A stretch of DNA of 64,000 bases from Brevundimonas halotolerans. Its GTDB lineage: Bacteria; Pseudomonadota; Alphaproteobacteria; Caulobacterales; Caulobacteraceae. Shown piece by piece: positions 50,512-60,311 of this stretch. How positions within the stretch are numbered: the first letter of the stretch is position 1; each line of letters opens with the position of its first letter. The position numbers and the translations under genes are program-made. A model generated the notes under the pieces. The model was given only the letters and a program-made list of their open reading frames with translations. It had not been told where the DNA came from and ran no database searches. The stretch spans positions 465,570 to 529,569 of the forward strand of contig NZ_QTTA01000010.1 in NCBI RefSeq assembly GCF_003730275.1, read 5' to 3'.

Positions 50512-50748
50512 ATGGCCGAGGCCAAGCCCCCCGCCCGCCCGTCCGGAGTCTCGAAACGAGGCTTTGCCTCGATGGACCCCGAGCGCCAGCGCGCCATCGC
50601 CCGCAAGGGCGGTGCCAGCGTGCCCAGCGAAAAGCGCAGCTTCTCCCAGGACCGGGCCCTTGCCGCCCAGGCCGGCCGCAAGGGCGGCGAGGCCTCGCAC
50701 GGCACCCGTCAGCCGGAAACCACGACGGGCGCGCCCAGCCCCGAATAA
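50512..50748 (+). CDS. KGG-motif general stress protein
   Basis: A 78-aa hydrophilic protein with two KGG modules: GFASMDPERQRAIARKGGAS and SFSQDRALAAQAGRKGGEAS. These are the GsiB/con-10 repeats of stress-induced, probably disordered proteins. Start MAEAKPPARPSGVSKRG has AAGG upstream. A GGAAC-type stress promoter precedes it. Function is likely protection under desiccation or osmotic stress (inference from family). Confidence 0.82.
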   Translation: MAEAKPPARPSGVSKRGFASMDPERQRAIARKGGASVPSEKRSFSQDRALAAQAGRKGGEASHGTRQPETTTGAPSPE

Positions 50749-50763
50749 GCGTAATGTCTGCCC

Positions 50764-52923
50764 TCAGCCCTGAAGCAGGGCGAGGGCCACGGCGGGCGAG
50801 TTCGACTCGCGCCAGTCGACCAGCCGCCAGCCAGCCTTTTCCACCAGTTCGACGATCGTCTCGCGCGTGAATTTCCGTGAGCTTTCGGTGTGCAGGGTCT
50901 CCCCCTCGACAAAGCGGAAGCGGGTGTCGTCCAGCGTCACAACCTGATTCCGCGTCGAAACCAGATGCATCTCCATCCGCGAGCGGTCCGCGTTCCAGAC
51001 CGCGCGGTGCTCGAAGCTGTCGAGATCGAAGTCGGCGTCCAGCTCGCGATTGGCGCGCGCCAGCAGGTTCAGATTAAAGGCGGCGGTGACGCCCTGGGCA
51101 TCGTCATAGGCGGCGACCAGCAGATCCGCCGGCTTGACCAGATCGACCCCGAGAATGAAGTGCGACCCTGCGCCCAGCCGCTCATGTGCCGAGGTCAGGA
51201 AGTGGATCGCCAGCTCAGTCGTTAAGTTGCCGATGGTCGAGCCGGGAAAGAAACCGGTGCGCGGTCCCTTGCCCAGTTCCGGCAGGGGCGGCAGGTCGAG
51301 GAAGTCGCCGGCGACGGGGCTGACCTCCAGATCGGGATAGGCCTCGCGGATGCGGTCAGTGGCGGCATCCAGCGCGTCTGTGCTGATGTCGATCGGCATA
51401 TAGATGGCCAGATCCGGGGCCTGATCCAGGACGATGCGGGTCTTTTCGCTGGCGCCCGAGCCGAACTCGACCAGCACGGCGTTCTCGCCCATGAACCGCG
51501 CGATGTCGGGGGCCATGTCGCGTAGCAGGGCGGTCTCCTGACGCGTGGGGTAGTATTCCGGCAGGCGGGTGATGTCCTCGAACAGGCGCGAGCCCTCGGC
51601 GTCGTAGAGCCATTTGGGTGACAGGGCTTTCTGCGGCTTTGACAGACCCTCGACCAGATCGGCCCTGAACTGTGCGGTCTCGTCGTCAACAGGCATCCGG
51701 GCTCCGGGTTGGGGGTCAGCATCGCGCGCCAGACGCAGGCCCGCGAAGGCCCAGCGCTGATGCGGATAATAGAAGTTGCGGTAGGTCAGGCGGCGATGAT
51801 CGGGCGGGGTGGCGAAACACGAGCCGCGCAGCACCCCCTGATTGGCCATGAACTTGCCGTTGTACTCGGCCGCGACGCCGGGCGTGGTCCGGAAGCCCGG
51901 ATAGGGGGCATAGGCGCTGGCCGTGTGCTGCCAGACCTGACCGTCGAGGCCTGCGAAGGCGTCGGGGCGGGTGCGGGCCGCGTGCTCCCATTCGGCCTCG
52001 GTCGGCAGACGGGCGCCGGACCAGCGGGCGAAGGCGTCGGCCTCATACAGGCTGATGTGGCAGACGGGGGCTTCGGGATCGACGGGCTGGCGGCCCGTCA
52101 GGGTCATGACGGTCCAGCCCGCGTCGTCGGACTGCCAGTAAAGCGGGGCCTGCCAGCCTTCGGTCCGGGCCGTGGCCCAGCCGTCGGACAGCCACAGTTC
52201 GGGACGGCGATAGCCCCCATCGGCCATGAACTCCAGCCACTGACCATTGGTCACCAGATCACGGGCCAGCTGGAAGGGCTGCAGGTGGACCGGGTGAGCC
52301 GGCCCTTCATTGTCGAAGGCGAAGCCGGCGCCATCATGGCCGATCGTTGCGAGCCCGCCGTCGAAGGCCTCCCAGCCACCGCGCGGCGTCTGGTCGCTGC
52401 GCCAGCCGGGCTCCCGGTCATAGGCCGCAGGATCCAGTGGCGAGCCTGTCATCAGGTTCAGCAGATCCATCAGGAACAGCTCCTGATGCTGCTGTTCGTG
52501 GTTGAGGCCGAGCACGAACAGATAGCGCCCCTCCCCGTCCGTCAGACCGGCACGCAGGCGCTCGACCATGCGGCGGTCGATCTCGCGGCGATAGGCCATC
52601 ACGTCGTCCAGCGACGGCCGGGTGATCAGGCTGCGCCGGTCGCGGGCGATCCGCTCGCCCACGCCGTCGTAGTAGGAGTTGAACAGGGTGAACCAGACGG
52701 GGTCGAACGGCCGATAGTCCGGATCGCGGCTGAGGATCAGCGCCTCATAGAACCAGGTGGTGTGGGCCAGATGCCATTTGCCGGGGCTGCAGTCCGGCAT
52801 GGACTGGGCCTGCAGGTCCTCGGCCGACAGGCCCTCGGCCAGGGCCGGCATGACGCGGCGCGAGGCCTGATAGCGCGCCACATCCCGGGCACTCTGATCC
52901 TGAACGGTAGCGGGCGCGTTCAT
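50764..52923 (-). CDS. fused EgtB-EgtD: ergothioneine sulfoxide synthase plus histidine N-methyltransferase
   Basis: A 719-aa two-enzyme protein. Residues 1 to about 405 are EgtB. A DinB-like domain has His51 (KWHLAHTTWFYE) and the iron motif NHEQQHQE (His142, His146); a formylglycine-generating-enzyme-like domain follows, ending YYPHQRWAFAGLRLARD. Residues from about 410 (MPVDDETAQFRADL) are EgtD, with SAM motif VLVEFGSGASEKTRI and PKWLYDAEGSRLFEDITRLP. EgtD trimethylates histidine and EgtB joins sulfur from a thiol using iron and oxygen. The frame is continuous across the junction. Fungal Egt1 has the opposite domain order. Start at 52923 has GGAG upstream; an in-frame ATG 13 codons earlier is possible. 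Confidence 0.92.
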   Translation of the reverse strand: MNAPATVQDQSARDVARYQASRRVMPALAEGLSAEDLQAQSMPDCSPGKWHLAHTTWFYEALILSRDPDYRPFDPVWFTLFNSYYDGVGERIARDRRSLITRPSLDDVMAYRREIDRRMVERLRAGLTDGEGRYLFVLGLNHEQQHQELFLMDLLNLMTGSPLDPAAYDREPGWRSDQTPRGGWEAFDGGLATIGHDGAGFAFDNEGPAHPVHLQPFQLARDLVTNGQWLEFMADGGYRRPELWLSDGWATARTEGWQAPLYWQSDDAGWTVMTLTGRQPVDPEAPVCHISLYEADAFARWSGARLPTEAEWEHAARTRPDAFAGLDGQVWQHTASAYAPYPGFRTTPGVAAEYNGKFMANQGVLRGSCFATPPDHRRLTYRNFYYPHQRWAFAGLRLARDADPQPGARMPVDDETAQFRADLVEGLSKPQKALSPKWLYDAEGSRLFEDITRLPEYYPTRQETALLRDMAPDIARFMGENAVLVEFGSGASEKTRIVLDQAPDLAIYMPIDISTDALDAATDRIREAYPDLEVSPVAGDFLDLPPLPELGKGPRTGFFPGSTIGNLTTELAIHFLTSAHERLGAGSHFILGVDLVKPADLLVAAYDDAQGVTAAFNLNLLARANRELDADFDLDSFEHRAVWNADRSRMEMHLVSTRNQVVTLDDTRFRFVEGETLHTESSRKFTRETIVELVEKAGWRLVDWRESNSPAVALALLQG

Positions 52924-53025
52924 GGGTGTCTCCGGTGTCTGGCGCGGGAGGATCGAGCCCACGAGCCCGACGCGAGTCGACCTAACGTATCAGCCGCCGG
53001 GGCGTTGCCGCAAAAACGGCGGGGT

Positions 53026-54237
<1,212 letters not shown>

Positions 54238-54250
54238 GGGGAGGTCTCCT

Positions 54251-54391
54251 TCTCCCTCCCCCTCGTGGGGAGGGTGGTCGCGAAGCGACCGGGTGGGGAA
54301 GGGTGAAGCCGGGCGCCGGCGGTGCGGGACCGGCGTTCCCCACCCTGTCGTCGCTTGGCGCCGACATCCCTCCCCATGAAGGGGAGGGAGA
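54251..54391. repeat. composite palindromic repeat element between SCP2 and acyl-CoA dehydrogenase genes
   Basis: An 11-bp perfect inverted repeat, TCTCCCTCCCC (54251-54261) and GGGGAGGGAGA (54381-54391), bounds about 141 bp. Each end is also a local hairpin: CCCTCCCC-N5-GGGGAGGG at both ends. An inner hairpin is GGTCGCGAAGCGACC (54276-54290). Architecture is like the element at 47967-48115, but the sequence family differs. Confidence 0.75.
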
Positions 54392-54402
54392 ACGCAAACA
54401 GC

Positions 54403-54708
54403 CTAGCGCTTCAGCAGCGGGGCCAGCTTCTGGGCGATCATCATGTCGCCGGTGATCTTCAGCTTGCCCTGCATGAAGGCCATCATCGGATCCAGCTTGC
54501 CTTCCGACAGGGCCATGAAGTCGTCCCAGGCCATGGAGACGGTGGCGTCGGCGGGCTTGTCTTCGTTGGTGACGTTGTTCGGCACGGAGGCACCGTCGAT
54601 GTAGATGACGCCCTGATCGCCGAGGTCCAGCTTGACGGTCTTGCCGAGGCCGGAGTTGTCGCCCACGGCGGCGCGGATGTGTTCGGTCACGGATGCCAGA
54701 TCGGCCAT
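54403..54708 (-). CDS. SCP2 sterol-binding domain protein
   Basis: A 101-aa stand-alone SCP2 domain. Typical segments are DLGDQGVIYIDG, DATVSMAWDDFMALSEGKLD and PMMAFMQGKLKITGDMMIAQ. Such domains bind fatty acyl-CoA or lipids and may present them to enzymes. Next to an acyl-CoA dehydrogenase, a lipid-carrier role is reasonable. Confidence 0.88.
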   Translation of the reverse strand: MADLASVTEHIRAAVGDNSGLGKTVKLDLGDQGVIYIDGASVPNNVTNEDKPADATVSMAWDDFMALSEGKLDPMMAFMQGKLKITGDMMIAQKLAPLLKR

Positions 54709-54868
54709 GTCATATCTCCCTGAGAGGTGTTGGCAGATGGCGTAGCCCGCCAGCCGCCCCCTGCCAAGATCACGTCACGTAAACATGGGGTGAGCGGTCA
54801 TCAGGGTTGACCCGGGGGGCGGACTGGTCCGAACTGGCGCCGCTCCCTTCATGACCCGCGAGTATTCC

Positions 54869-56815
54869 ATGCGCCTTCGTCTGACCGTTTCCGCCCTGGC
54901 CATCGCCCTCAGCCTCGGTATGGCAGCACCCGCCCTGGCCCAGGTGGGCACGCCCGCCTTGCCCCGGGCCCTGCCGGAAATCCCGGCGCCGGTCGATCAG
55001 GCCTATCCGGGTGTGATCCGTTATGAGGTCGATGCCACCGACATCGATCGCAAGATCGTCAGCGTGCGCCAGACCATTCCCGTCAGCGCCGGGCCCCTGA
55101 CCCTGCTGTATCCGAAATTCATTCCCGGCAATCATGCGCCGACGGGCCCGATCCAGCTGATCGCAGGACTGACCATTCACGGCGACGGCGACCGGATCGA
55201 GTGGCTGCGCGACACCATCGATCCCTATGCCTTCCACATCGAGGTGCCCGGGGGCGTCGACGAGATCGTGGTCGAGTTCCAGTGGCTGACCCAGCCGGAC
55301 GCCAGCAACTGGCGCGTGGTGATGGCCTCGTCCATGCTGAACCTGCAGTGGGAGAAGGCGGTGCTTTATCCTGCGGGATATCGTCACAGCCGCATCACCT
55401 TTGCCCCCTCGATCCGCCTGCCGGACGGCTGGCAGTATGGCGTGGCCATGGACACGGTGTCGTTCGAGGACGGGGTGGCGACCTTTGCCCCCGTCAGCCT
55501 CGAGACGCTGGCCGACAGCCCCATGTTCGCCGGCGCGCATTACAAATCCTATGACCTCGACCCCGGCGGGCGGTCGCCCGTGACCCTGCATATCGTCGCC
55601 GACCAGCCCGAGCAGATCGCGCCGACGCGCGAACAGCTGGCGAAGTACGAGGCGCTGGTCGATGAGGCCGATCTGCTGTTCGGGTCGCGCCATTTCGACA
55701 AGTATGAGTTCCTGCTGGGCCTGACCCGCGAGATGGGCGGCATCGGGCTGGAGCATCACCGGTCGAGCGAGAACACCGCCCCGCCCAACTTCTTCGGCGA
55801 CGGCTGGGAAGCCAGCCACGGCACGCGGACCCTGCTGCCGCACGAGTTCGTGCACTCGTGGAACGGCAAGTTCCGCCGGCCCGGCGACCAGCTGACGCCC
55901 AACTTCAATGTGCCGGTCCAGAACACCCTGCTGTGGGTCTATGAGGGCCAGACGGAATACTGGGGCGAAGTGCTGACCGCGCGATCGGGGCTGGGCACCA
56001 AGGAGGAGGCGCTGGCCTCCTTCGCCGGGATCGCGGCCTTCTATGAGTATCAGTCCGGACGCGAATGGCGGTCGCTGCAGGACACGACCAACAACAATCT
56101 GCTGGGATACCGGGCCTCCAGCCCCTGGCCGTCGTGGATGCGCGGCACGGGCGACTATTACCGCGAATCCGCCCTGATCTGGCTGGATGCCGACACCCTG
56201 ATCCGCGAGAAGACGGGCGATACCAAGTCGCTGAACGACTTTGCCAAACTGTTCTTTGGCATCGACGACGGGTCGTGGACCGCGACGCCCTATACGTTCG
56301 ACGACATCGTCACGGCGCTGAATGCGGTGGTGCCGCACGACTGGGCCGGCTTCCTGCGCGACCGTCTGGACGCCGTCGGCCCCGACGCCGAGGTGCCGCT
56401 GGATGGCATCGAACGCAGCGGCTATCGCCTCGTCTACACCGACAGCCCGACCGAGGTGGAGACGCGCATCAACGGCAGCGGACCGGGTGACTACCTCTAT
56501 TCGCTGGGCTTCTATCTGGCGGGCGGCAACCGCATTGTTGCCGTGCAGTGGGACAGCCCGATCTTCAACGCTGGGATCGGCGCGGGCTGGACGCTGGTGT
56601 CGGTAAATGGCGAGCGGGCCTCGCCGCAGGTGCTGTCGAACGCCATCACGGCCGCCACGATCTCAACCGCGCCGATCGTGCTGGAAGTGCGCAATGCGCG
56701 AGGCAGCCGGACGCTGGAAATCGATTACCACGACGGCCTGCGCTATCCGCGTCTGGAGCGGATCCCCGGCACGCCGGACCGTCTGGGCGACATCCTGTCG
56801 CCGATGCGGGACTGA
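54869..56815 (+). CDS. M61 family metallopeptidase, secreted
   Basis: A 648-aa protein with signal MRLRLTVSALAIALSLGMAA ending before QVG. An N-terminal beta domain precedes the zinc peptidase core with HEFVHSWNGK (His325, Glu326, His329) and the downstream Glu in LLWVYEGQTEYWGE. GxMEN-like exopeptidase features are weak (GIGLEHHRSSEN). A PDZ-like domain fills the C-terminus (AGIGAGWTLVSVNGERASP). The family includes glycyl aminopeptidases. An in-frame ATG six codons earlier is possible. Confidence 0.88.
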   Translation: MRLRLTVSALAIALSLGMAAPALAQVGTPALPRALPEIPAPVDQAYPGVIRYEVDATDIDRKIVSVRQTIPVSAGPLTLLYPKFIPGNHAPTGPIQLIAGLTIHGDGDRIEWLRDTIDPYAFHIEVPGGVDEIVVEFQWLTQPDASNWRVVMASSMLNLQWEKAVLYPAGYRHSRITFAPSIRLPDGWQYGVAMDTVSFEDGVATFAPVSLETLADSPMFAGAHYKSYDLDPGGRSPVTLHIVADQPEQIAPTREQLAKYEALVDEADLLFGSRHFDKYEFLLGLTREMGGIGLEHHRSSENTAPPNFFGDGWEASHGTRTLLPHEFVHSWNGKFRRPGDQLTPNFNVPVQNTLLWVYEGQTEYWGEVLTARSGLGTKEEALASFAGIAAFYEYQSGREWRSLQDTTNNNLLGYRASSPWPSWMRGTGDYYRESALIWLDADTLIREKTGDTKSLNDFAKLFFGIDDGSWTATPYTFDDIVTALNAVVPHDWAGFLRDRLDAVGPDAEVPLDGIERSGYRLVYTDSPTEVETRINGSGPGDYLYSLGFYLAGGNRIVAVQWDSPIFNAGIGAGWTLVSVNGERASPQVLSNAITAATISTAPIVLEVRNARGSRTLEIDYHDGLRYPRLERIPGTPDRLGDILSPMRD

Positions 56816-56818
56816 GGA

Positions 56819-56860
56819 TGCTGTGCCCCCGGAGCTGATATCAGCCCCGGGGCATAGCAG
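56819..56860. terminator. stem-loop at the convergent M61/DJ-1 junction
   Basis: TGCCCC (56824-56829) pairs with GGGGCA (56849-56854), extended by TGCT/AGCA. The centre contains the perfect palindrome GCTGATATCAGC. It lies between two convergent stops and could end or protect both mRNAs. There is no T tract on either side. Confidence 0.5.
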
Positions 56861-56863
56861 CGC

Positions 56864-57544
56864 CTAGCGTTTCAGAACTTCAAGCAGCCTTTCGGCCGTG
56901 ATCGCCGATGAGGCCGGGTTCTGGCCGGTTACCAGCGTACCATCGACGACCGCGAAGGCCGCCCCGTCATCACCGCGACGATAGTCGGCGCCGGCTTGCT
57001 TCAGCATGTCCTCGACCAGGAAGGGCACGACGTCCGTCAGGCCGACGCTGTCTTCCTCGCTGTTGGTGAAGCCGGCAACCTTGCGGCCCTTGACCAGCAA
57101 GTCGCCGTCCTTGCCCCTGACCGATTTCAGAACACCGGGGGCATGGCAGACGAAGGCCGTTGGCTTGTCTGCCCGGGCGAAGGCCTCGATCAGGGCGATG
57201 GAGTCGGCGTCCTCGGCCAGGTCCCACAGCGGGCCGTGGCCGCCGGGATAGAAGACGGCGTCATAGTCAGCCGCCTTGACGTCGGACAGTTTGAGGGTGC
57301 TGGCCAGTTGGGCCCTGGCTTCGGCATCGTCCTTGAACCGGCGGGTGTCGTCGGACTGGGCATCCGGACTGTCGCTCTTCGGATCGATCGGCGGCTGGCC
57401 GCCTGCGGGCGAGGCCAGGGTGATGTCGGCTCCGGCATCGTTGAGCAAATAATAGGGGGCCACGAACTCTTCGAGCCAGAAGCCGGTCTTGTTGCCGGTG
57501 TCGCCGAGCTGGTCGTGCGATGTCAGAACCATCAGAATCTTCAT
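56864..57544 (-). CDS. DJ-1/PfpI family protein (Hsp31-like)
   Basis: A 226-aa class I glutamine-amidotransferase-fold protein. The nucleophile elbow is FVCHAPGVL with the active Cys near 133, PGGHGPLWDLAED supplies the oxyanion region, and FTNSEEDSVGLTDVVPFLVE is typical of the Hsp31/YDR533C group. Members act as glyoxalase III or protein deglycase and as chaperones. It stands alone between convergent genes. Confidence 0.88.
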   Translation of the reverse strand: MKILMVLTSHDQLGDTGNKTGFWLEEFVAPYYLLNDAGADITLASPAGGQPPIDPKSDSPDAQSDDTRRFKDDAEARAQLASTLKLSDVKAADYDAVFYPGGHGPLWDLAEDADSIALIEAFARADKPTAFVCHAPGVLKSVRGKDGDLLVKGRKVAGFTNSEEDSVGLTDVVPFLVEDMLKQAGADYRRGDDGAAFAVVDGTLVTGQNPASSAITAERLLEVLKR

Positions 57545-57606
57545 GCGGGTCTCCTTTGTCGGGGGAGAGCCCCCGGGCGCCGGGAAGGTTCCGGGTTGCC
57601 CGCACG

Positions 57607-57640
57607 AAAACGGCCCCGGCGGAGATCCACCGGGGCCGCT
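57607..57640 (-). terminator. intrinsic terminator of rplL
   Basis: A 9-bp stem, CGGCCCCGG (57611-57619) with CCGGGGCCG (57630-57638), followed on the minus strand by TTTTCG. It lies 30 bp after the rplL stop, so rplJL transcription ends here and does not continue into rpoBC. Confidence 0.85.
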
Positions 57641-57669
57641 CGATTGTCACAGTGCCGAATGGCGCCAGA

Positions 57670-58056
57670 TTACTTGATCTGGACCTTGGCGCCGGCTTCC
57701 GTCAGCTTCTTGGCGATTTCGTCGGCGTTCTGCTTGGAAACGTTCTCGACGACGTTCTGCGGAGCGCCTTCGACCAGGTCCTTGGCTTCCTTCAGACCCA
57801 GGTCCGAACGCACGCCACGGACTTCCTTGATGACGTTGATCTTCTTGTCGCCGCCGTCGATCAGGACAACGGTGAACTCGGTTTGCTCTTCAGCGGCTTC
57901 AGCCGGAGCACCGGCGCCACCACCGGCGGGCATGGCCATGGCGACCGGAGCGGCGGCGGACACGCCCCACTTTTCTTCCAGCAGCTTGGACAGCTCGGCG
58001 GCTTCCAGGACGGTCAGGGCGGACAGGTCTTCAACGATTTTGGCGAGATCGGCCAT
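57670..58056 (-). CDS. rplL: 50S ribosomal protein L7/L12
   Basis: A 128-aa stalk protein. N-terminal dimer domain [20 protein letters not shown], an Ala/Gly hinge ([15 protein letters not shown]) and the factor-binding C-terminal domain with [12 protein letters not shown] and [15 protein letters not shown]. Binds translation GTPases. Terminated by its own stem-loop. Confidence 0.98.
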   Translation of the reverse strand: MADLAKIVEDLSALTVLEAAELSKLLEEKWGVSAAAPVAMAMPAGGGAGAPAEAAEEQTEFTVVLIDGGDKKINVIKEVRGVRSDLGLKEAKDLVEGAPQNVVENVSKQNADEIAKKLTEAGAKVQIK

Positions 58057-58122
58057 TTGAGTTTTCCTTCGGAGGATTGGGGTTCAGTAGAGAGGTTGCA
58101 GAGATGAAAGAGGTCGGTCCGC

Positions 58123-58638
58123 TTACGCGGCGTCCTTGGCGGCATAGGCGCTGAAAACGCGGGCCAGTTGGGACGCCGGGGCTTGAACGACGCCGGCGAC
58201 CTTGGTCGCGGGAGCATTGAGCAGGCCCAGCAGCGAGGCGCGGATCTGATCCAGCGACGGCAGTTTGGAGAGAGTCTCCACGCCCTTCGCGTCCAGAACC
58301 TTGTCACCCATGAAGCCGCCCAGAACGACGAACTTGTCGTTGCCCTTGGCGAATTCGGCGGTGACCTTGGCAGCCGTCACCGCATCGTCGGCATAGGCGA
58401 TGCCCACGGGACCCTTGAACAGGCCGTGGTAGTCGCTGCCGTCTTCGGCTTCGAGCGCCTTGAGCGCCAGGCGATTCTTGATCACCTTGAACGCGCCACC
58501 TTCCTTGCGAAGGCGGCCACGCAGGTCTTCCATGTCCGCAACGGTCAGACCCAGGTTGTGGGTCACGACCACGGCGCCGGCGTCGGCGAACACGCCCTTC
58601 AGCGTCTCGATCGACTCGGCCTTTTGTGCGCGGTCCAT
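58123..58638 (-). CDS. rplJ: 50S ribosomal protein L10
   Basis: A 171-aa stalk base protein. The start is MDRAQKAESIETLKGVFADA, with LRKEGGAFKVIKNRLALKAL in the rRNA-binding domain and a C-terminal helix that holds L7/L12 dimers. It is 66 bp upstream of rplL in one transcript. L10 with L7/L12 usually represses its own leader mRNA. Confidence 0.97.
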   Translation of the reverse strand: MDRAQKAESIETLKGVFADAGAVVVTHNLGLTVADMEDLRGRLRKEGGAFKVIKNRLALKALEAEDGSDYHGLFKGPVGIAYADDAVTAAKVTAEFAKGNDKFVVLGGFMGDKVLDAKGVETLSKLPSLDQIRASLLGLLNAPATKVAGVVQAPASQLARVFSAYAAKDAA

Positions 58639-58839
58639 TGCGGTCTCCAGTCTTGAGGTTCATCGCCGGGCTTATTCCCGACGACGAGATGGCCCATACG
58701 CGTTCGCGTCGCCGCGAGGCGTGTGTGCCGGTCGTAATGTCCGAAGGAAGCTCGGAGGCCATGCCGACCGCGCGAGCGCAGGCCGGAGGGCGTCGTCTGC
58801 ATCCCCATCTCCCCACGGTACCAGAGGGCTCTCTGACGT
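58639..58839 (-). promoter_or_regulatory. rplJ upstream leader region
   Basis: The 301 bp between the DUF2059 gene stop and the rplJ start hold no convincing long gene. L10 leaders normally contain the L10(L7/L12)4 binding site, and this stretch is the only place for it and for the rplJL promoter. I see GC-rich stems but cannot fix the binding motif or the promoter by eye. A 26-codon frame occupies the upstream end. Confidence 0.4.
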
Positions 58840-58920
58840 TTATGGCATGGGTGGCCCCCACGCCCCGAAGTTCTCGGACAGGCAGATCAGGCCCGAGAGC
58901 CCGATCAAGGCGCGCTTCAT
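58840..58920 (-). CDS. possible 26-aa microprotein upstream of rplJ
   Basis: ATG at 58920 opens MKRALIGLSGLICLSENFGA, then WGPPMP and TAA. GGGGCG lies six bases before the start. The lysine-arginine then hydrophobic N-terminus resembles a small membrane or signal peptide. There is no comparative support. It could be chance in the L10 leader. Confidence 0.25.
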   Translation of the reverse strand: MKRALIGLSGLICLSENFGAWGPPMP

Positions 58921-58939
58921 ACAGCGCCCCGCAGAAAAA

Positions 58940-59482
58940 TCAATGCCGCAGTCCCGACCCGGTCTTGGGCATGGCGGCGCCCGGAAGCATCAGGGAGTCC
59001 TCGCACTCGAACGCGGCGCAGTATTTCGACCACATGGACTCGACGAAGGTCAGCATATGGATGGCGACGACGGCCTGTTCGCGCTCGGCCAGTTCGAACT
59101 GTTTGGTGGCAATCGACCGGCCGATGGGAGATTCGAAGAAGGCGACCATGGCCTCCAGTTCCTCGGTCGTGAACGTCTCCGCATAGATGGGCGCCAGGTC
59201 CGCGCTCAGCCCCTCGATCATGGCCAGCATCAGGCCGGGCATGTTGTTGCGCATCCACGCCCGCTCCTCGTCCGTCATGTCGTCGGACTGGGAGAGGTCG
59301 GTCTCGATCCAGCCCTCGACCTGCTCGCGGACGTTTCCGCCCATCGACAGTTCGATATAGCGCACCGCCAGGGCCTGGCGCCCGGCGAGGTCCGGGTCCG
59401 GCGCGACGGCCTGGGCTGCGGCGAGCGACGGCATCGCCAGCAGGGCGGCGACGACGGCGATCAGGGACAGAAGACGGCGCAT
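58940..59482 (-). CDS. DUF2059 domain protein, secreted
   Basis: A 180-aa protein with signal MRRLLSLIAVVAALLAMPSL ending AAAQ. The mature helical domain has PIYAETFTTEELEAMVAFFE and SPIGRSIATKQFEL, the DUF2059 signature. Periplasmic, function unknown. The gene lies between rplA and rplJ, after the rplA terminator, so it probably has its own promoter. A longer in-frame extension overlaps rplA and is rejected. Confidence 0.85.
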   Translation of the reverse strand: MRRLLSLIAVVAALLAMPSLAAAQAVAPDPDLAGRQALAVRYIELSMGGNVREQVEGWIETDLSQSDDMTDEERAWMRNNMPGLMLAMIEGLSADLAPIYAETFTTEELEAMVAFFESPIGRSIATKQFELAEREQAVVAIHMLTFVESMWSKYCAAFECEDSLMLPGAAMPKTGSGLRH

Positions 59483-59562
59483 GCATAAACTCCGGAGGCA
59501 GGTCGGCCATCCTTCCGGCCCCGGCCGGGCTGTGCAAGCGTCACAGCAACACGACGCGCACG

Positions 59563-59589
59563 AAAAAGGGCGGTGGTTGCCCACCGCCC
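59563..59589 (-). terminator. intrinsic terminator of rplKA
   Basis: A perfect 9-bp stem, GGGCGGTGG (59568-59576) with CCACCGCCC (59581-59589), a four-base loop, and TTTTT on the minus strand (59563-59567). It starts 30 bp after the rplA stop. Confidence 0.9.
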
Positions 59590-59618
59590 TCAGTCTTGTC
59601 GTCAGCGATCCGTGAGGA

Positions 59619-60308
59619 TCAGGCGCCCAGCGAGGCCGGGTCGACCTTGACGCCCGGTCCCATGGTCGAGGACAGGCTGATCTGCTTGACGTAGGTGCCC
59701 TTGGCGCCCGACGGACGGGCGCGGACCAGGGCGTCCACCATCGCCTTGACGTTGGCTTCCAGGGCGTCCTGGGCGAACGAGGCCTTGCCGATGCCGGCGT
59801 GGACGATGCCCGCCTTCTCGACGCGGAACTCGACCGCACCGCCCTTGGCGTCCTTGACGGCCTGGGCGACGTTCGGGGTCACGGTGCCGACCTTGGGGTT
59901 CGGCATCAGGCCGCGCGGGCCCAGCACCTTACCCAGACGGCCGACGAGGGCCATCATGTCGGGCGAGGCGATGACGCGGTCGAACTCCATGAAGCCGCCG
60001 TTGATCTTCTCGTACAGATCCTCGGCACCCACGTGCTCGGCGCCGGCAGCCCGGGCTTCATCGGCCTTGGCGTCCTTGGCGAAGACGGCCACGCGGACGT
60101 CACGGCCGGTGCCGGACGGCAGGTTGACGACACCGCGGACCTGCTGGTCGGCGTGACGGGGGTCGACGCCCAGGTTGACGGCGATCTCGATCGACTCGTC
60201 GAACTTGGCCTTGGCGTTGTCCTTGACGGTCTTGATGGCCTCGGCGAACGGCAGGGCCGTTTCACGGTTGCCGGTCCAGGCCTTGATACGCTTGGTTTGC
60301 TTGGTCAT
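59619..60308 (-). CDS. rplA: 50S ribosomal protein L1
   Basis: A 229-aa L1-stalk protein. Segments [40 protein letters not shown] and [20 protein letters not shown] are diagnostic. It binds 23S rRNA and, as a feedback repressor, usually its own rplKA mRNA. It starts 3 bp after rplK stops. Confidence 0.98.
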   Translation of the reverse strand: MTKQTKRIKAWTGNRETALPFAEAIKTVKDNAKAKFDESIEIAVNLGVDPRHADQQVRGVVNLPSGTGRDVRVAVFAKDAKADEARAAGAEHVGAEDLYEKINGGFMEFDRVIASPDMMALVGRLGKVLGPRGLMPNPKVGTVTPNVAQAVKDAKGGAVEFRVEKAGIVHAGIGKASFAQDALEANVKAMVDALVRARPSGAKGTYVKQISLSSTMGPGVKVDPASLGA

Positions 60309-60311
60309 GGC

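Noticed and set aside
54770..56338. 522-codon minus frame opposite the M61 peptidase
   Set aside because: No family, no ribosome site and atypical composition; the plus frame has signal peptide, HExxH and PDZ features.
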